In this document: piece by piece, positions 44,350 through 53,758 of the stretch
How positions within the stretch are numbered: position 1 is the stretch's first letter
How the letters are laid out: each line of letters opens with the position of its first letter
Assembly: GCA_963814875.1 (NCBI GenBank)
Contig: CAWFFJ010000022.1
Coordinates: 413,976-477,975 of the forward strand
Direction of reading: 5' to 3'
DNA from: CAVSIS01 sp963814875
Lineage (GTDB): Bacteria; Acidobacteriota; Thermoanaerobaculia; Thermoanaerobaculales; Sulfomarinibacteraceae
Length of the DNA stretch: 64,000 bases
The notes under the pieces: model-generated
Told to the model about the DNA's origin: nothing
The model's input: the letters and a program-made list of their open reading frames with translations, nothing else
The model's database searches: none
Program-made: the position numbers and the translations under genes

Positions 44350-45747
44350 GTGAAGGCACGTCAGATGCTCAAGCTCGGGATCCCCGGCGGGGAGGCGTTG
44401 CGGCTCGCGGAGCGGGCCGCCGCAGCGCTCGCCGCCAGCGGCGCCGACACCCGGGAGATCCGCCGCCGCTTCCTGGCCGTCGTCGCGGCGCCTGGAGACC
44501 ACCTCGAGTCCCCCGAGCTGGGCGCTCTCGCCGCCGCCCTGGTCGAGCTCGAGGCGCGTGCGTCCACGGACGGCGTCCGCAGCGAGGCGGTCCGATATCG
44601 GCGCTGGGGTGACGACGTCGAGCCCACCGCTCTCACCCAGATGGACAACGCCTGCCGGCTGCCGATCAGCGTCGCCGGCGCCCTCATGCCCGACGCCCAC
44701 CAGGGCTACGGTCTTCCGATCGGCGGCGTCCTCGCAACCCGCAACGCCGTCATTCCCTACGCGGTGGGCGTCGACATCGCGTGCCGAATGAAGCTCTCGG
44801 TCCTCGACCTGCCGCCCGAGGAGCTCGACCGGCGCTCGGACCGTCTGCGACGGGCGATCGAGGCCGAAACCAGCTTCGGCGTCGGGGCGATCTTCCGCGA
44901 CCGCCGCCAGCACGAGGTCATGGACCGCGACTGGCGGGTCAGCCCGGTCACCGAGCGGCTCAAGGACAAGGCGTGGTCCCAGCTCGGGACCTCGGGCAGC
45001 GGCAACCACTTCGTCGAGCTGGGCGTGCTCACCCTCGAGGCCCCCGAGCTCGGTCTGGAAGCGGGCCGGTACCTCGCGCTGCTGAGCCACTCCGGCAGCC
45101 GCGGCACCGGCGCGGCGGTCGCCGACCACTACAGCCGTCTCGCCAGGTCACTGCACCGCGATCTCCCCAAGGAGCTGGCCCACCTCGCGTGGCTCGACCT
45201 CGACAGCGAGAACGGACGGGAGTACTGGCAGGCGATGCAGCTCATGGGCCGCTACGCCGCCGCCAACCACGAGCTGATCCACCGCCAGGTGGTGCGGCAC
45301 CTGGGCGCGGCGGTGCTCGCCGGGGTCGAGAACCACCACAACTTCGCCTGGATCGAGCGCCACGGCGGACAGGAGGTCGTCGTCCACCGGAAGGGCGCGA
45401 CACCCGCCGGCGACGGCGACCTCGGCGTGATTCCGGGCTCGATGGCGTCGCCGGCCTACGTCGTGCGTGGGCGCGGCAACCCCGAGTCGCTCCGCTCGGC
45501 CGCCCACGGCGCCGGGCGCCGGATGAGCCGCACCGAGGCCCGGCGCCGGTTCAGCCGCCGGGAGCTCGACGCGCTGCTTGCGGAGAAAGGCGTGCGCCTG
45601 ATCTCGGCCGGGCTCGACGAGGTCCCGATGGCCTACAAGGACATCGACGCGGTCATGGCCGCCCAGCGCGACCTGGTCGCGGTCATCGCCCGCTTCGACC
45701 CCCGCCTGGTCAAGATGGCCCCGCCCGGCGAACGCCCGGAGGACTGA
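44350..45747 (+). CDS. rtcB: RtcB family RNA ligase
   Basis: This ~465-residue protein carries the RtcB signatures in order: PDAHQGYGLPIGGVLA, GVDIACRM with the manganese-binding Cys, GSGNHFVELG, ENHHNFAW with metal ligands, HRKGATPAGDGD with the guanylylated His, and the C-terminal AYKDIDAVM. RtcB joins 2',3'-cyclic-phosphate and 5'-OH RNA ends using GTP and Mn, in tRNA repair or splicing. No archease gene is adjacent. GTG 44350 follows GGAGGT; the frame continues 5' to 44242 without support. The gene is followed by a cluster of palindromes rather than a simple terminator. Confidence 0.93.
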   Translation: MKARQMLKLGIPGGEALRLAERAAAALAASGADTREIRRRFLAVVAAPGDHLESPELGALAAALVELEARASTDGVRSEAVRYRRWGDDVEPTALTQMDNACRLPISVAGALMPDAHQGYGLPIGGVLATRNAVIPYAVGVDIACRMKLSVLDLPPEELDRRSDRLRRAIEAETSFGVGAIFRDRRQHEVMDRDWRVSPVTERLKDKAWSQLGTSGSGNHFVELGVLTLEAPELGLEAGRYLALLSHSGSRGTGAAVADHYSRLARSLHRDLPKELAHLAWLDLDSENGREYWQAMQLMGRYAAANHELIHRQVVRHLGAAVLAGVENHHNFAWIERHGGQEVVVHRKGATPAGDGDLGVIPGSMASPAYVVRGRGNPESLRSAAHGAGRRMSRTEARRRFSRRELDALLAEKGVRLISAGLDEVPMAYKDIDAVMAAQRDLVAVIARFDPRLVKMAPPGERPED

Positions 45748-45774
45748 GGCCCTCGGCTCACCAAGACCGACCCC

Positions 45775-45797
45775 GGGCCTCTGTCCGACAGGCTCCC
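45775..45797. repeat. Single arm of the CCGACAGG-TCCC repeat
   Basis: GGGCCTCTGTCCGACAGGCT plus CCC matches the right arm of the inverted repeat at 26529-26553 at about 19 of 23 positions. It follows the rtcB stop by 28 bases. Confidence 0.4.
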
Positions 45798-45933
45798 GTG
45801 AAACCCTGTCTCACGCAATGCGTACCTCCGCTCGAGGCGAGCGGTCCCGCTCCCTCCTCCTTCGCGGCCTCGCCCGGACCCGGCGAGGCCGCACCTTTGT
45901 TTTTTCCACCGCTTCCGCGGTGGCAAAAACATT

Positions 45934-45973
45934 CAGCCTCAGGCGCTCGCTCCATGGCGAGCGCCTGAGGCTG
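45934..45973. repeat. Perfect 17-bp inverted repeat
   Basis: CAGCCTCAGGCGCTCGC (45934-45950) and its exact complement (45957-45973) flank a 6-base loop TCCATG. Just before it, a second hairpin with CCACCGC-TTCC-GCGGTGG and T/A runs (about 45900-45930) resembles the ettA terminator, so the pair may be a duplicated terminator-like unit. Confidence 0.65.
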
Positions 45974-46207
45974 CCAGGCTGCGTTCCTGCGCAGCTTCGC
46001 TGCTTGCGCCTTCCCACCATCAGCGGGTGGCCGGTGGTTTGGCAGTTGGCGGGACCTCGGTCAAAGACCGGTGCCGTCGGCGAGTGTGAGCGAGCGAGTT
46101 CAGGGAAGCGCCGCAGATAGGGACCCATTACGGGATGATCGCCATCCCATGATCCGCAACGGCCTCGCGCGGTCCGCAGCCGCTGTCTGATGGGGCCGCT
46201 CTTTCTA

Positions 46208-46241
46208 TGTTTTTTCCACCGCTCCTGCGGTGGAAAAAACA
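46208..46241. terminator. Bidirectional rho-independent terminator after ettA
   Basis: A perfect 15-bp inverted repeat, TGTTTTTTCCACCGC, loop TCCT, and its exact complement, ends one base from the ettA stop. The T6/A6 ends give a U-tract on both strands, so it can stop ettA transcripts (minus) and any read-through from rtcB (plus). Confidence 0.8.
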
Positions 46242-46242
46242 A

Positions 46243-47928
<1,686 letters not shown>

Positions 47929-47945
47929 GATTCCGCCTCCCCTAG

Positions 47946-48104
47946 TGTCCTGTTTGGGAAGTCCCATGTGCTTATCGTGGAGCCAGCGTGGTTCCTGGCA
48001 AGGCGCGACGACGCAGGCGTAGCCTTGCTACTTCAAGGAGGAGCAACACCGCCAGGGGCCGCGATGGCCCGCGAGAAGTGCACCGGAATTTTCCAAACAG
48101 GACC
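47946..48104. repeat. TGTCCTGTTTGG inverted-repeat-bounded element
   Basis: TGTCCTGTTTGGGAA at 47946-47960 is matched on the opposite strand by GGTCCTGTTTGGAA ending at 48104. The 159 bases between the arms have no supported ORF. The element fills most of the space between ettA and the TauE gene, and so ettA's promoter must lie in or next to it. Confidence 0.5.
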
Positions 48105-48157
48105 CCAGCCCGAATCGGCCGTTCGTGCACAGGGAGGATAGCACCCGGTTGGACCGG

Positions 48158-48514
48158 CTACTTCTTGACGAACATGTAGACCGCGAGCCCGACCAGCACC
48201 ATCGCGAAGATCTTCCTGAAGCTGTCGGTCGACACGTGCTCCACCAGGCGCGCCCCGACCTGGGCGCCGACCACCCCGCCGAGGCCGAGCAACAGCCCGA
48301 GACGGTAGTCGACGTTGGCGAGCTTGTTGTGCGCGACCAGCGCGGAGACCGCGATCACCAGGATGGCGAGGAACGACGTTCCCACCGCCTTCTGCGCGGT
48401 GTAGCCGAGAAACAGCAGCAGCGGGACCATCAGGAAGCCGCCGCCGAGACCCGTGAACGAGGCCGCCACGCCGACCACCAGGCCGAAGACCACCGGGAGC
48501 ACCCACGTTCCCAT
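48158..48514 (-). CDS. TauE/SafE-family permease, half-length
   Basis: This 118-residue protein has four transmembrane helices and the TauE/SafE (DUF81) signature FTGLGGGFLMVPLLL. The usual family length is about 240-260 with two such repeats; single-repeat forms would have to dimerise. These proteins export or import sulfonates, sulfite and related anions; the substrate is unknown here. ATG 48514 follows GGAGG six bases upstream, and the longer frame to 48565 includes part of the inverted-repeat element. The second half of a full-length gene is not found in flanking sequence, so this is a true short form rather than a frameshift. Confidence 0.85.
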   Translation of the reverse strand: MGTWVLPVVFGLVVGVAASFTGLGGGFLMVPLLLFLGYTAQKAVGTSFLAILVIAVSALVAHNKLANVDYRLGLLLGLGGVVGAQVGARLVEHVSTDSFRKIFAMVLVGLAVYMFVKK

Positions 48515-48552
48515 CGCGCACCTCCTCGGGCCGGGATGATAGCGCTCTGAAT

Positions 48553-48944
48553 ACCACAGAGGCACAGCGTGAGAAGGTCAGGAGCACCGTCGCGGGATGC
48601 AGGGTGCGAGCCGCAAAGTGCACGACGGGAGACCCAAGGCGTCGTAGGGGAAGAGCTTGCACGCTGTTTCGAAACCCGGGGGGATCTCCCGCACCTCGCC
48701 CGGCACAGCCTGTTCGGGCTCGCCCGAAAATCTGAACCGCGAAGACGCAAAGACCGCAACGTGTTTCTTGTGAATAATCTTGGCTGCCGTCTTTGCGTTC
48801 TTCGCGGCCTTTGCGGTTCAAACTGAAAGGACTGGAAACCGCACCCCCTGCACGCGGCAAGGCTTGCCGGTGGGAGTTGTGAGTCAGCCTGCTTTCCTCG
48901 TCCCACGGCTCTGTGTCGTCTCTGTGTCTCTGTGGCTCTGTGGT
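48553..48944. mobile_element. Inverted-repeat-bounded element (copy C), with a nested element
   Basis: The left end is ACCACAGAGGCACAG (48553-48567); the right end, read from 48944 on the other strand, is ACCACAGAGCCACAG, a match at 14 of 15 bases, followed by further CACAGAG repeats. The interior differs from copies A and B and has no supported ORF. A second inverted-repeat pair (48734-48819) is nested within. The rest of the 48515-48972 gap contains nothing else I can identify. Confidence 0.55.
48734..48819. repeat. Nested GAACCGC-AAG-CGCAAAG inverted repeat
   Basis: GAACCGCGAAGACGCAAAGA (from 48734) is mirrored on the opposite strand from 48819 by GAACCGCAAAGGCCGCGAAG followed by AACGCAAAG. 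The ends are G/A-rich and internally repetitive in the same manner as the outer element, with 28 bases of AT-richer sequence between. Confidence 0.5.
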
Positions 48945-48972
48945 AAATCCCGGACCCGCTACACTGCTCGGC

Positions 48973-49830
48973 ATGGCTCGATCCCGGGGCGAGCGCCCGA
49001 CGCCGCGCAACCTGTTCTCCTTCTCCCGCCTGAAGTCGTTTCACCAGTGCCGGGCGCGCTACCGCTACCGCTACCTCCAAGGCAAGCGCGAGGCGTTCCG
49101 CTCGATCGAGACCGCCCTCGGCAATGTGGTCCACGAGGTCCTTGAGTGGCTGTACCGCGAACGCGACCGGTCGGCCTCCCCCACCCTCGACGCCGCCCTC
49201 GAGGAGCTCGCGCGGGTCTGGCAGACGAGCGTCGGCGACGACGTCGCAGTTGTACGGGTGGGAGACACCGCCGACGCCGCCCTGCGCTCGGGACGCGAGA
49301 TGATCGAGCGCTTCCACCGCACCGTGTTCGTCAATGACAGCTCCGAGACCGTCGCGCTCGAGAAGCGGCTCAACTTGCGGCTCGACGACGGACTCGTGTT
49401 CACCGGCTTCGCCGACCGTGTCGGACGGACCGCGAAGGGCCGGCTCTTCGTCGTCGACTACAAGACCTCGAGCCGCGAAGGCGACCCTTCGGACTTCTCC
49501 GAGGGCCTCCAGGCCCCGCTCTACGCGACCTGCACCCTCGAGAGCTCAGGCGAGGACGAGGTGCTCGCCGGCTACCACTACCTCCGGCACGGCACCACCC
49601 GCTGGCACCCGGTAACTCGCGAGCGCGGCCGCGAGCTCGCCGCACGCTTCCACGCCCTGGTGCTCGAAGCGAACGCCGCCACCGACTTCCCCGCCAGCCC
49701 GAGCGCGCTCTGCGCCTGGTGCGGCTTCAACGCGATTTGCCCGGACGCCCAGGTTCCCGAGTCGCTTTCCGGGGGTCTCCGCCTCGCGCGGGAACGCACC
49801 ACCTCCGACATCAGGGAGTCGCAGGGCTGA
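48973..49830 (+). CDS. PD-(D/E)XK family nuclease with Cas4/AddB-type Fe-S motif
   Basis: This 285-residue protein has the RecB-family nuclease core (Pfam PDDEXK_1): FSFSRLKSFHQC at the start, GNVVHEVLEWLY with the conserved His, and TGFADRVGR...LFVVDYKTS with the catalytic D-x(n)-DYK. Cys26 and a C-terminal C-x2-C-x5-C (Cys247, 250, 256) match the split Fe-S cluster ligands of Cas4 and AddB. No CRISPR array, helicase or cas gene is in the window, so a role in DNA repair is more likely than in CRISPR adaptation. ATG 48973 lies 28 bases after inverted-repeat element C. Confidence 0.87.
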   Translation: MARSRGERPTPRNLFSFSRLKSFHQCRARYRYRYLQGKREAFRSIETALGNVVHEVLEWLYRERDRSASPTLDAALEELARVWQTSVGDDVAVVRVGDTADAALRSGREMIERFHRTVFVNDSSETVALEKRLNLRLDDGLVFTGFADRVGRTAKGRLFVVDYKTSSREGDPSDFSEGLQAPLYATCTLESSGEDEVLAGYHYLRHGTTRWHPVTRERGRELAARFHALVLEANAATDFPASPSALCAWCGFNAICPDAQVPESLSGGLRLARERTTSDIRESQG

Positions 49831-49855
49831 CAAGCCCGCTCGCGAGTGAGCCCAA

Positions 49856-50482
49856 TCAGGCCGGCGGGGCGTCCGGCACGCATGCCAGCGCCGGGCGCCT
49901 GCCACGAATGCCGGCGAAGACGTTCTGAAGCGCGGCGATGTCTGCCGCCTGATCGGCCGTGGCCTCGAACGGCGGGAAGAAACGAAGGGTCCGGCTCCCC
50001 CAGTCGAGCGCGACCGGGACGATCGGCACCCCTGCGCCGCGCGCGATGTGCCAGAAACCCGTGTGCCATCGCTCGACCCGGCTGCGGGTCCCCTCGGGCG
50101 AGAGCGCCAGCAGCATGCGATCGGACGTGCGGAAGCGATCGACGACCTGAGCCACGACCCCGCCCGGCGCCGTGCGGTCCACCGGAACGCCGCCGAGCCA
50201 ACGCATCAGCGCCCCCAGCGGCCAGCCGAACACCGTGTGCTTGCCGAGGAACGTCACCCTCACCCCGAGCGCAAGGATCACCAGGGCAGCGACCACGAAG
50301 TCCCAGTTCGAGGTGTGGGGGGCGAGGATCGCCACGATCTTGCGGGCGTCCGGTAGCGAGCCCGCACTGCGCCAGCGCCACATCAGGAGCGCCCGACGAG
50401 CGAGCGCGCGCACTGGACGCGATCCACGGCGGGGCACCTGCGGCCCGAGCTCCGTCGACCAGCTACGTTCGGGGATGGTCAT
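49856..50482 (-). CDS. PlsC-type 1-acyl-glycerol-3-phosphate acyltransferase family protein
   Basis: This 208-residue protein has the glycerolipid acyltransferase motifs: HTSNWD at residues 56-61 (HX4D catalytic pair), GKHTVFGWPLGALMRWLGGVPVDR (substrate-binding block), LALSPEGTRSRVERWHTGFWHIA (block III), and VPIVPVALDWG (block IV). It would transfer an acyl chain to a lysophospholipid or a related acceptor at the inner membrane. It is at the short end of the family and has one hydrophobic stretch near residues 62-74. It converges on the PD-(D/E)XK nuclease gene with 25 bases between stops. Confidence 0.9.
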   Translation of the reverse strand: MTIPERSWSTELGPQVPRRGSRPVRALARRALLMWRWRSAGSLPDARKIVAILAPHTSNWDFVVAALVILALGVRVTFLGKHTVFGWPLGALMRWLGGVPVDRTAPGGVVAQVVDRFRTSDRMLLALSPEGTRSRVERWHTGFWHIARGAGVPIVPVALDWGSRTLRFFPPFEATADQAADIAALQNVFAGIRGRRPALACVPDAPPA

Positions 50483-50620
50483 CCGGTGGGGAGTGTAACC
50501 CGCAGGCTTGCCGAGCGAGCAGATCTCGTCAACGTGACGGCTCCGTAACCGGAGAGTGGCTGCCGAGGGGGGGTGTGCCGGCGTGCCGCTGGAGGAGGCC
50601 GCGCGGCGGCAAGGATGGGA

Positions 50621-50697
50621 TGGCGGGGCTGGCGGGACTCGAACCCACGACCTTAGGTTTAGGAAACCTCTGCTCTATCCACCTGAGCTACAGCCCC
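50621..50697 (-). tRNA. tRNA-Arg (anticodon CCT)
   Basis: The minus strand folds into a full cloverleaf: acceptor GGGGCTG/CAGCCCC, D-stem GCTC/GAGC, anticodon stem GAGGT/ACCTA with one G-A mismatch at the outer pair, loop TTCCTAA with anticodon CCT (complement at 50661-50663), T-stem GTGGG/CCCGC with TTCGAGT loop, discriminator G and encoded CCA (50621-50623). G73 agrees with arginine identity. It reads rare AGG codons. Confidence 0.95.
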
Positions 50698-50853
50698 GTG
50701 GGGTGACGATCGTACGATTGCGGCGGGTTGGCGTCAACGCGGGGGAGCCCTGAGGTTTGCCCCGACCCAGGGGCGCGGCCTGCACGTCACGACGCTCTAC
50801 AGCTACGGTGACCGCTGACGCTCCCAGCCGCAGCGGCGTGTGAGCGAATCCAA

Positions 50854-50888
50854 CTTGCAATACTGGAGTAAAACTCCTACATTGCAAG
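50854..50888 (+). promoter_or_regulatory. Operator-like palindrome against the start codon of the DUF4143 ATPase
   Basis: CTTGCAATACTGGAGT (50854-50869) and ACTCCTACATTGCAAG (50873-50888) pair over 8 outer and 5 inner bases, with 3 mismatches between, around an AAA loop. It ends one base before ATG 50890. No Shine-Dalgarno sequence fits outside it, so the palindrome may act as an operator, a regulatory mRNA hairpin, or both. Confidence 0.55.
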
Positions 50889-50889
50889 A

Positions 50890-52104
50890 ATGCAGCCGAT
50901 CGAACGACATCTCAGCCGTGTGATTGGACCGCTGCGGCGGGGTTACCCGGCGATCGCCATCACGGGACCTCGCCAGTCGGGGAAGACGACTCTCGCCCGT
51001 ATGGCGTGCACGGACCTGCCGTACGTCAACCTCGAAAGCCCGGCCGAGCGAGAGCTCTTCCGCACAGATCCTGTCGGCTTCCTGGCGGGTTTCCCCAACG
51101 GGGCGATTCTCGACGAGGTCCAGAACGTACCCGAGGCCTCGTCCTACCTGCAGGTCCGAATCGACGCGGACGGTCGCATGGGTCGCTGGGTGCTGACCGG
51201 CTCGCGGCAGCCCGAGCTAAGCCATGACATCGGCCAGAGCCTCGCCGGCAGGGTGGGGCTGCTGCACCTGCTGCCGTTCTCACACGCCGAACTCGCCAAC
51301 GCGCCCAACCGCCCCACGACCCTTGCCGATGCCGTCCTCCGAGGCGGATATCCGCCCCTCTACGACGCCGACAGGGAGCTCGAGCCCGCCAGGTGGCTTG
51401 AGGACTACGTCGAGACCTTCGTCAGCCGCGACATTCGCCCGGTCCTGTCGGTTAGAGACCGGGGTGCCTTCGACGCCTTCTTGCGCCTGTGCGCGGCTCG
51501 ATCCGGCCAACAGTTCATTGCTGCGGCTATCGCCCGGGAGATCGGCCTCGACGGCAAGACGGTCAGCCATTGGCTGTCAGTGCTCGAGGCGTGCTTCGTG
51601 GTACGGCTCGTCCGGCCGCACTTCCGCAACTTCGGCAAGCGCCTCGTCAAGGCCCCAAAGCTCTTCGTCACCGACTCGGGGTTGGCCTGCAGACTGCTCC
51701 ACATCACCGATGCCACCCAGCTCCGCAGCCATCCTCTGTACGGTGCTCTGGTCGAGAGCTGGTGTTTCGGCGAGGTCCTCAAGGCTCGGCTGAACCGCGG
51801 TCTCGCGCCCGACCTGTGGTACTGGCGCACGTCGGACGGGCACGAGATCGACCTCGTTCTTGAGTCCGGGCACCACCTGCTGCCGATCGAGATCAAGGCC
51901 GCGGCCACCCCGTTCCCCAAGCACGGCGCCGAGCTCGTGTTGCTCCGCCGACTCGCCGCCGAGCGGGACCCTGACACCGTCGTGCCCCCGGGCCTCATTC
52001 TCTATGGTGGCGACGAGCCCCGCCCATGCGGACTCGATCGATTCGTGCCGTGGCACAGCATCGACGCGGCCGTGGCCGAGCTCGACGGGCCCGGGTCAAC
52101 ATGA
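50890..52104 (+). CDS. AAA_14/DUF4143 ATP-binding protein
   Basis: This 404-residue protein has an N-terminal AAA domain with Walker A GPRQSGKTT (residues 26-34), Walker B GAILDEVQ (about 71-78), the sensor TGSRQ, and a C-terminal DUF4143 domain containing a PD-(D/E)XK-like core: KLFVTDSGLAC, ESWCFGEVLK, WRTSDGHEIDLVLE and LPIEIKAAATP, with the D...E-x-K pattern. The family is common, often transferred, and of unknown function. It stands alone next to tRNA-Arg, with a palindrome directly abutting the start codon. The following 560 bases contain no gene. Confidence 0.9.
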   Translation: MQPIERHLSRVIGPLRRGYPAIAITGPRQSGKTTLARMACTDLPYVNLESPAERELFRTDPVGFLAGFPNGAILDEVQNVPEASSYLQVRIDADGRMGRWVLTGSRQPELSHDIGQSLAGRVGLLHLLPFSHAELANAPNRPTTLADAVLRGGYPPLYDADRELEPARWLEDYVETFVSRDIRPVLSVRDRGAFDAFLRLCAARSGQQFIAAAIAREIGLDGKTVSHWLSVLEACFVVRLVRPHFRNFGKRLVKAPKLFVTDSGLACRLLHITDATQLRSHPLYGALVESWCFGEVLKARLNRGLAPDLWYWRTSDGHEIDLVLESGHHLLPIEIKAAATPFPKHGAELVLLRRLAAERDPDTVVPPGLILYGGDEPRPCGLDRFVPWHSIDAAVAELDGPGST

Positions 52105-52667
52105 TGCTCGACCCGCTCGACGACGCCACTCGCACCCACCTGGCGAATGGGGTATCCGTCTCGCCTTTCGATCCAATTGACGCTTCCCTCTTCACCCCTC
52201 GCTCCTCACACCGAATGTCTGGGGCACCTTCCCGCCCCTAACCTCACATGAGGTGTCCGGCACCTTTCGGATCTCGGAAGGGCGTTCACCGAAGACGGTG
52301 GGTCCGAAGACTCCGGGGCCCCGAGACGGGGCCGTCAGGTCTAGGGAATCGGGCGGCTCTCGATCGTCCCGGGGCCGAGCTCACGGGCTGGGAGGTGTGG
52401 TACGTTCGAGGGCGAAGAACGGAAATTCCAATCCGCAGGCGAAGCCGCTGGCAGAGTACCTGGACCGGTGGCCGGAGGCGATCAGTCGCTGGGCGGGCCG
52501 CGGGGCCGAGATGCGGATGGGGTCTGAGCACTCTAGCGCTGTTTACGTGCGTCTCGATCAGGACCTCGCCAGCGGACGGGGAACGAAACCCGCGAATGGT
52601 CAGAATCTCTAAATCGTTGGGCCTGGCATCTGTCATCAACTCCGTGAACCTCAAAAGGGGACATCCC
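52105..52667. other. Intergenic region with repeat motifs
   Basis: No gene is supported in these 563 bases. Contents: a pyrimidine-rich repeat arm near 52190-52212 and one copy of the GTGTCCGGCACCTTTC motif at 52253-52268. The frames on the plus strand are Arg-rich with no family resemblance and no ribosome-binding site. Base composition falls toward the DUF3089 gene. Confidence 0.45.
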
Positions 52668-53684
52668 ATGCTCACCTTCACACGAAAACAGCTTGGCTCA
52701 TGCATACTCCTGATCGCCCTTTTACTGACTTCGTCGCCGCTTTGGGCAGGCTCTCTGGCCCCGTTTGATCCAACAACGGCACCCGCCCAGCCCAACTATG
52801 CCGAAAAATCGGCTTGGCTTGCCTCCCCGGACAACCCCGACCAATACGGCGTGGACGTCTTCTGGGTCTACCCGACGATCCTCGCTGACAACGAACACTG
52901 GCTGATGGACATGACCAGCCAGCCCCTCCAGGAGCTGGCGCAGGAGACCATCATCCGGCAGGCCAGTGTCTTCACCGGCCAGGCCAACCTCTACGCCCCG
53001 TACTATCGGCAGATGAACATGGCCGGTCTGGCCTTGTCACCTGCCGACCGGGAAACCCTCATCAAGTTCGGCAGAGACGACGTGATGCAGGCTCTGGACT
53101 ACTACCTCACGCACTACAACAAGGGCCGCCCCTTCATTCTGGCTGGACACAGTCAGGGGTCCAACCTGCTGACGGATATCCTGTTGGAAAAGTGGGGCTC
53201 CATGGGCGTGGAGGACCAACTGGTCGCCGGTTACATCATCGGCTGGTCCATCACCCAACAGAACCTCAAGGACAACCCCGCGCTGACCATGTGCTCCGAA
53301 GCGAGCCAGACCAACTGCTTCATTTCCTACAACACCATGGCTGCAGGCAAACAGAGTGTCGCCCCGACCCTCATCAAGGGAGCCGTGGTGGTCAACCCGC
53401 TGTCGTGGCGCATCGACGGAGTCAAGGCCCCGGCCGAACTGAACATCGGCACGACCCTCTTCGAAGCGGACGGATCGAGCCGGACGTTGCCCCATTTCAC
53501 GTCCGCGCAGGTCGTTGACTCCGGCCTGGTCGTGGAACCGGCAGATCTGAAGTTGGTCGATTCCACATCAAGCAGCTTCCCCGAGGGCGTGTACCACGTG
53601 TTCGACTACTCGTTTTTCTATGAGAACCTGCGGGCCAACCTCGCCCAACGAATTCAGGCCTTCATGACCCGAAAACAACACTAG
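52668..53684 (+). CDS. Secreted DUF3089 alpha/beta-hydrolase-like protein
   Basis: This 338-residue protein has a signal peptide (cleavage likely after PLWA, residue ~27) and the DUF3089 fold: VDVFWVYPTI, an ANLYAPYYRQ motif, FILAGHSQGS with a nucleophile-type Ser at about 162, and a C-terminal HVFDYSFFYENLRANL. Its substrate is unknown. ATG 52668 has AGGGG about seven bases upstream; the frame extends 5' without support. Codon use and GC content differ from the neighbours (more A/T at third positions and AAA/AAT codons), which suggests recent acquisition. Its stop overlaps a truncated minus-strand reading frame. Confidence 0.87.
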   Translation: MLTFTRKQLGSCILLIALLLTSSPLWAGSLAPFDPTTAPAQPNYAEKSAWLASPDNPDQYGVDVFWVYPTILADNEHWLMDMTSQPLQELAQETIIRQASVFTGQANLYAPYYRQMNMAGLALSPADRETLIKFGRDDVMQALDYYLTHYNKGRPFILAGHSQGSNLLTDILLEKWGSMGVEDQLVAGYIIGWSITQQNLKDNPALTMCSEASQTNCFISYNTMAAGKQSVAPTLIKGAVVVNPLSWRIDGVKAPAELNIGTTLFEADGSSRTLPHFTSAQVVDSGLVVEPADLKLVDSTSSSFPEGVYHVFDYSFFYENLRANLAQRIQAFMTRKQH

Positions 53685-53758
53685 CGTTCTTCGCCCCTCC
53701 GCTGCGACAGGGCCTGGTCGAGCTCCTCCATACGGGCTGCCTCCTCCGGGTTCTCGAT
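53681..53758 (-). pseudogene. C-terminal remnant of an unidentified gene
   Basis: A 25-codon minus-strand frame, ENPEEAARMEELDQALSQRR then GEER and a stop, reads like a natural protein end. It is closed at 53759-53761 by a stop exactly where an ATGTG-CGGGCACCTTTC motif copy (53761-53778) begins, so the gene looks truncated there. Confidence 0.4.

Larger units (their letters stand above)
45748..46242. other. Palindrome-rich intergenic region between rtcB and ettA
   Basis: No gene is supported in these 495 bases. Four structured sequences lie here: a single repeat arm at 45775-45797, a CCACCGC/GCGGTGG hairpin flanked by T and A runs around 45900-45930, a perfect 17-bp inverted repeat at 45934-45973, and the ettA terminator at 46208-46241. 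Between them (45974-46205) nothing coding or repeated is evident. Confidence 0.55.

Noticed and set aside
48158..48514. Frameshifted full-length TauE gene
   Set aside because: No second TauE half is found in any frame on either side; element C lies immediately upstream and the start has its own ribosome-binding site.
50621..50890. tRNA-Arg as an attachment site of an integrated element with the DUF4143 gene
   Set aside because: No integrase is present and I could not find a duplicate of the tRNA 3' end downstream in the window.
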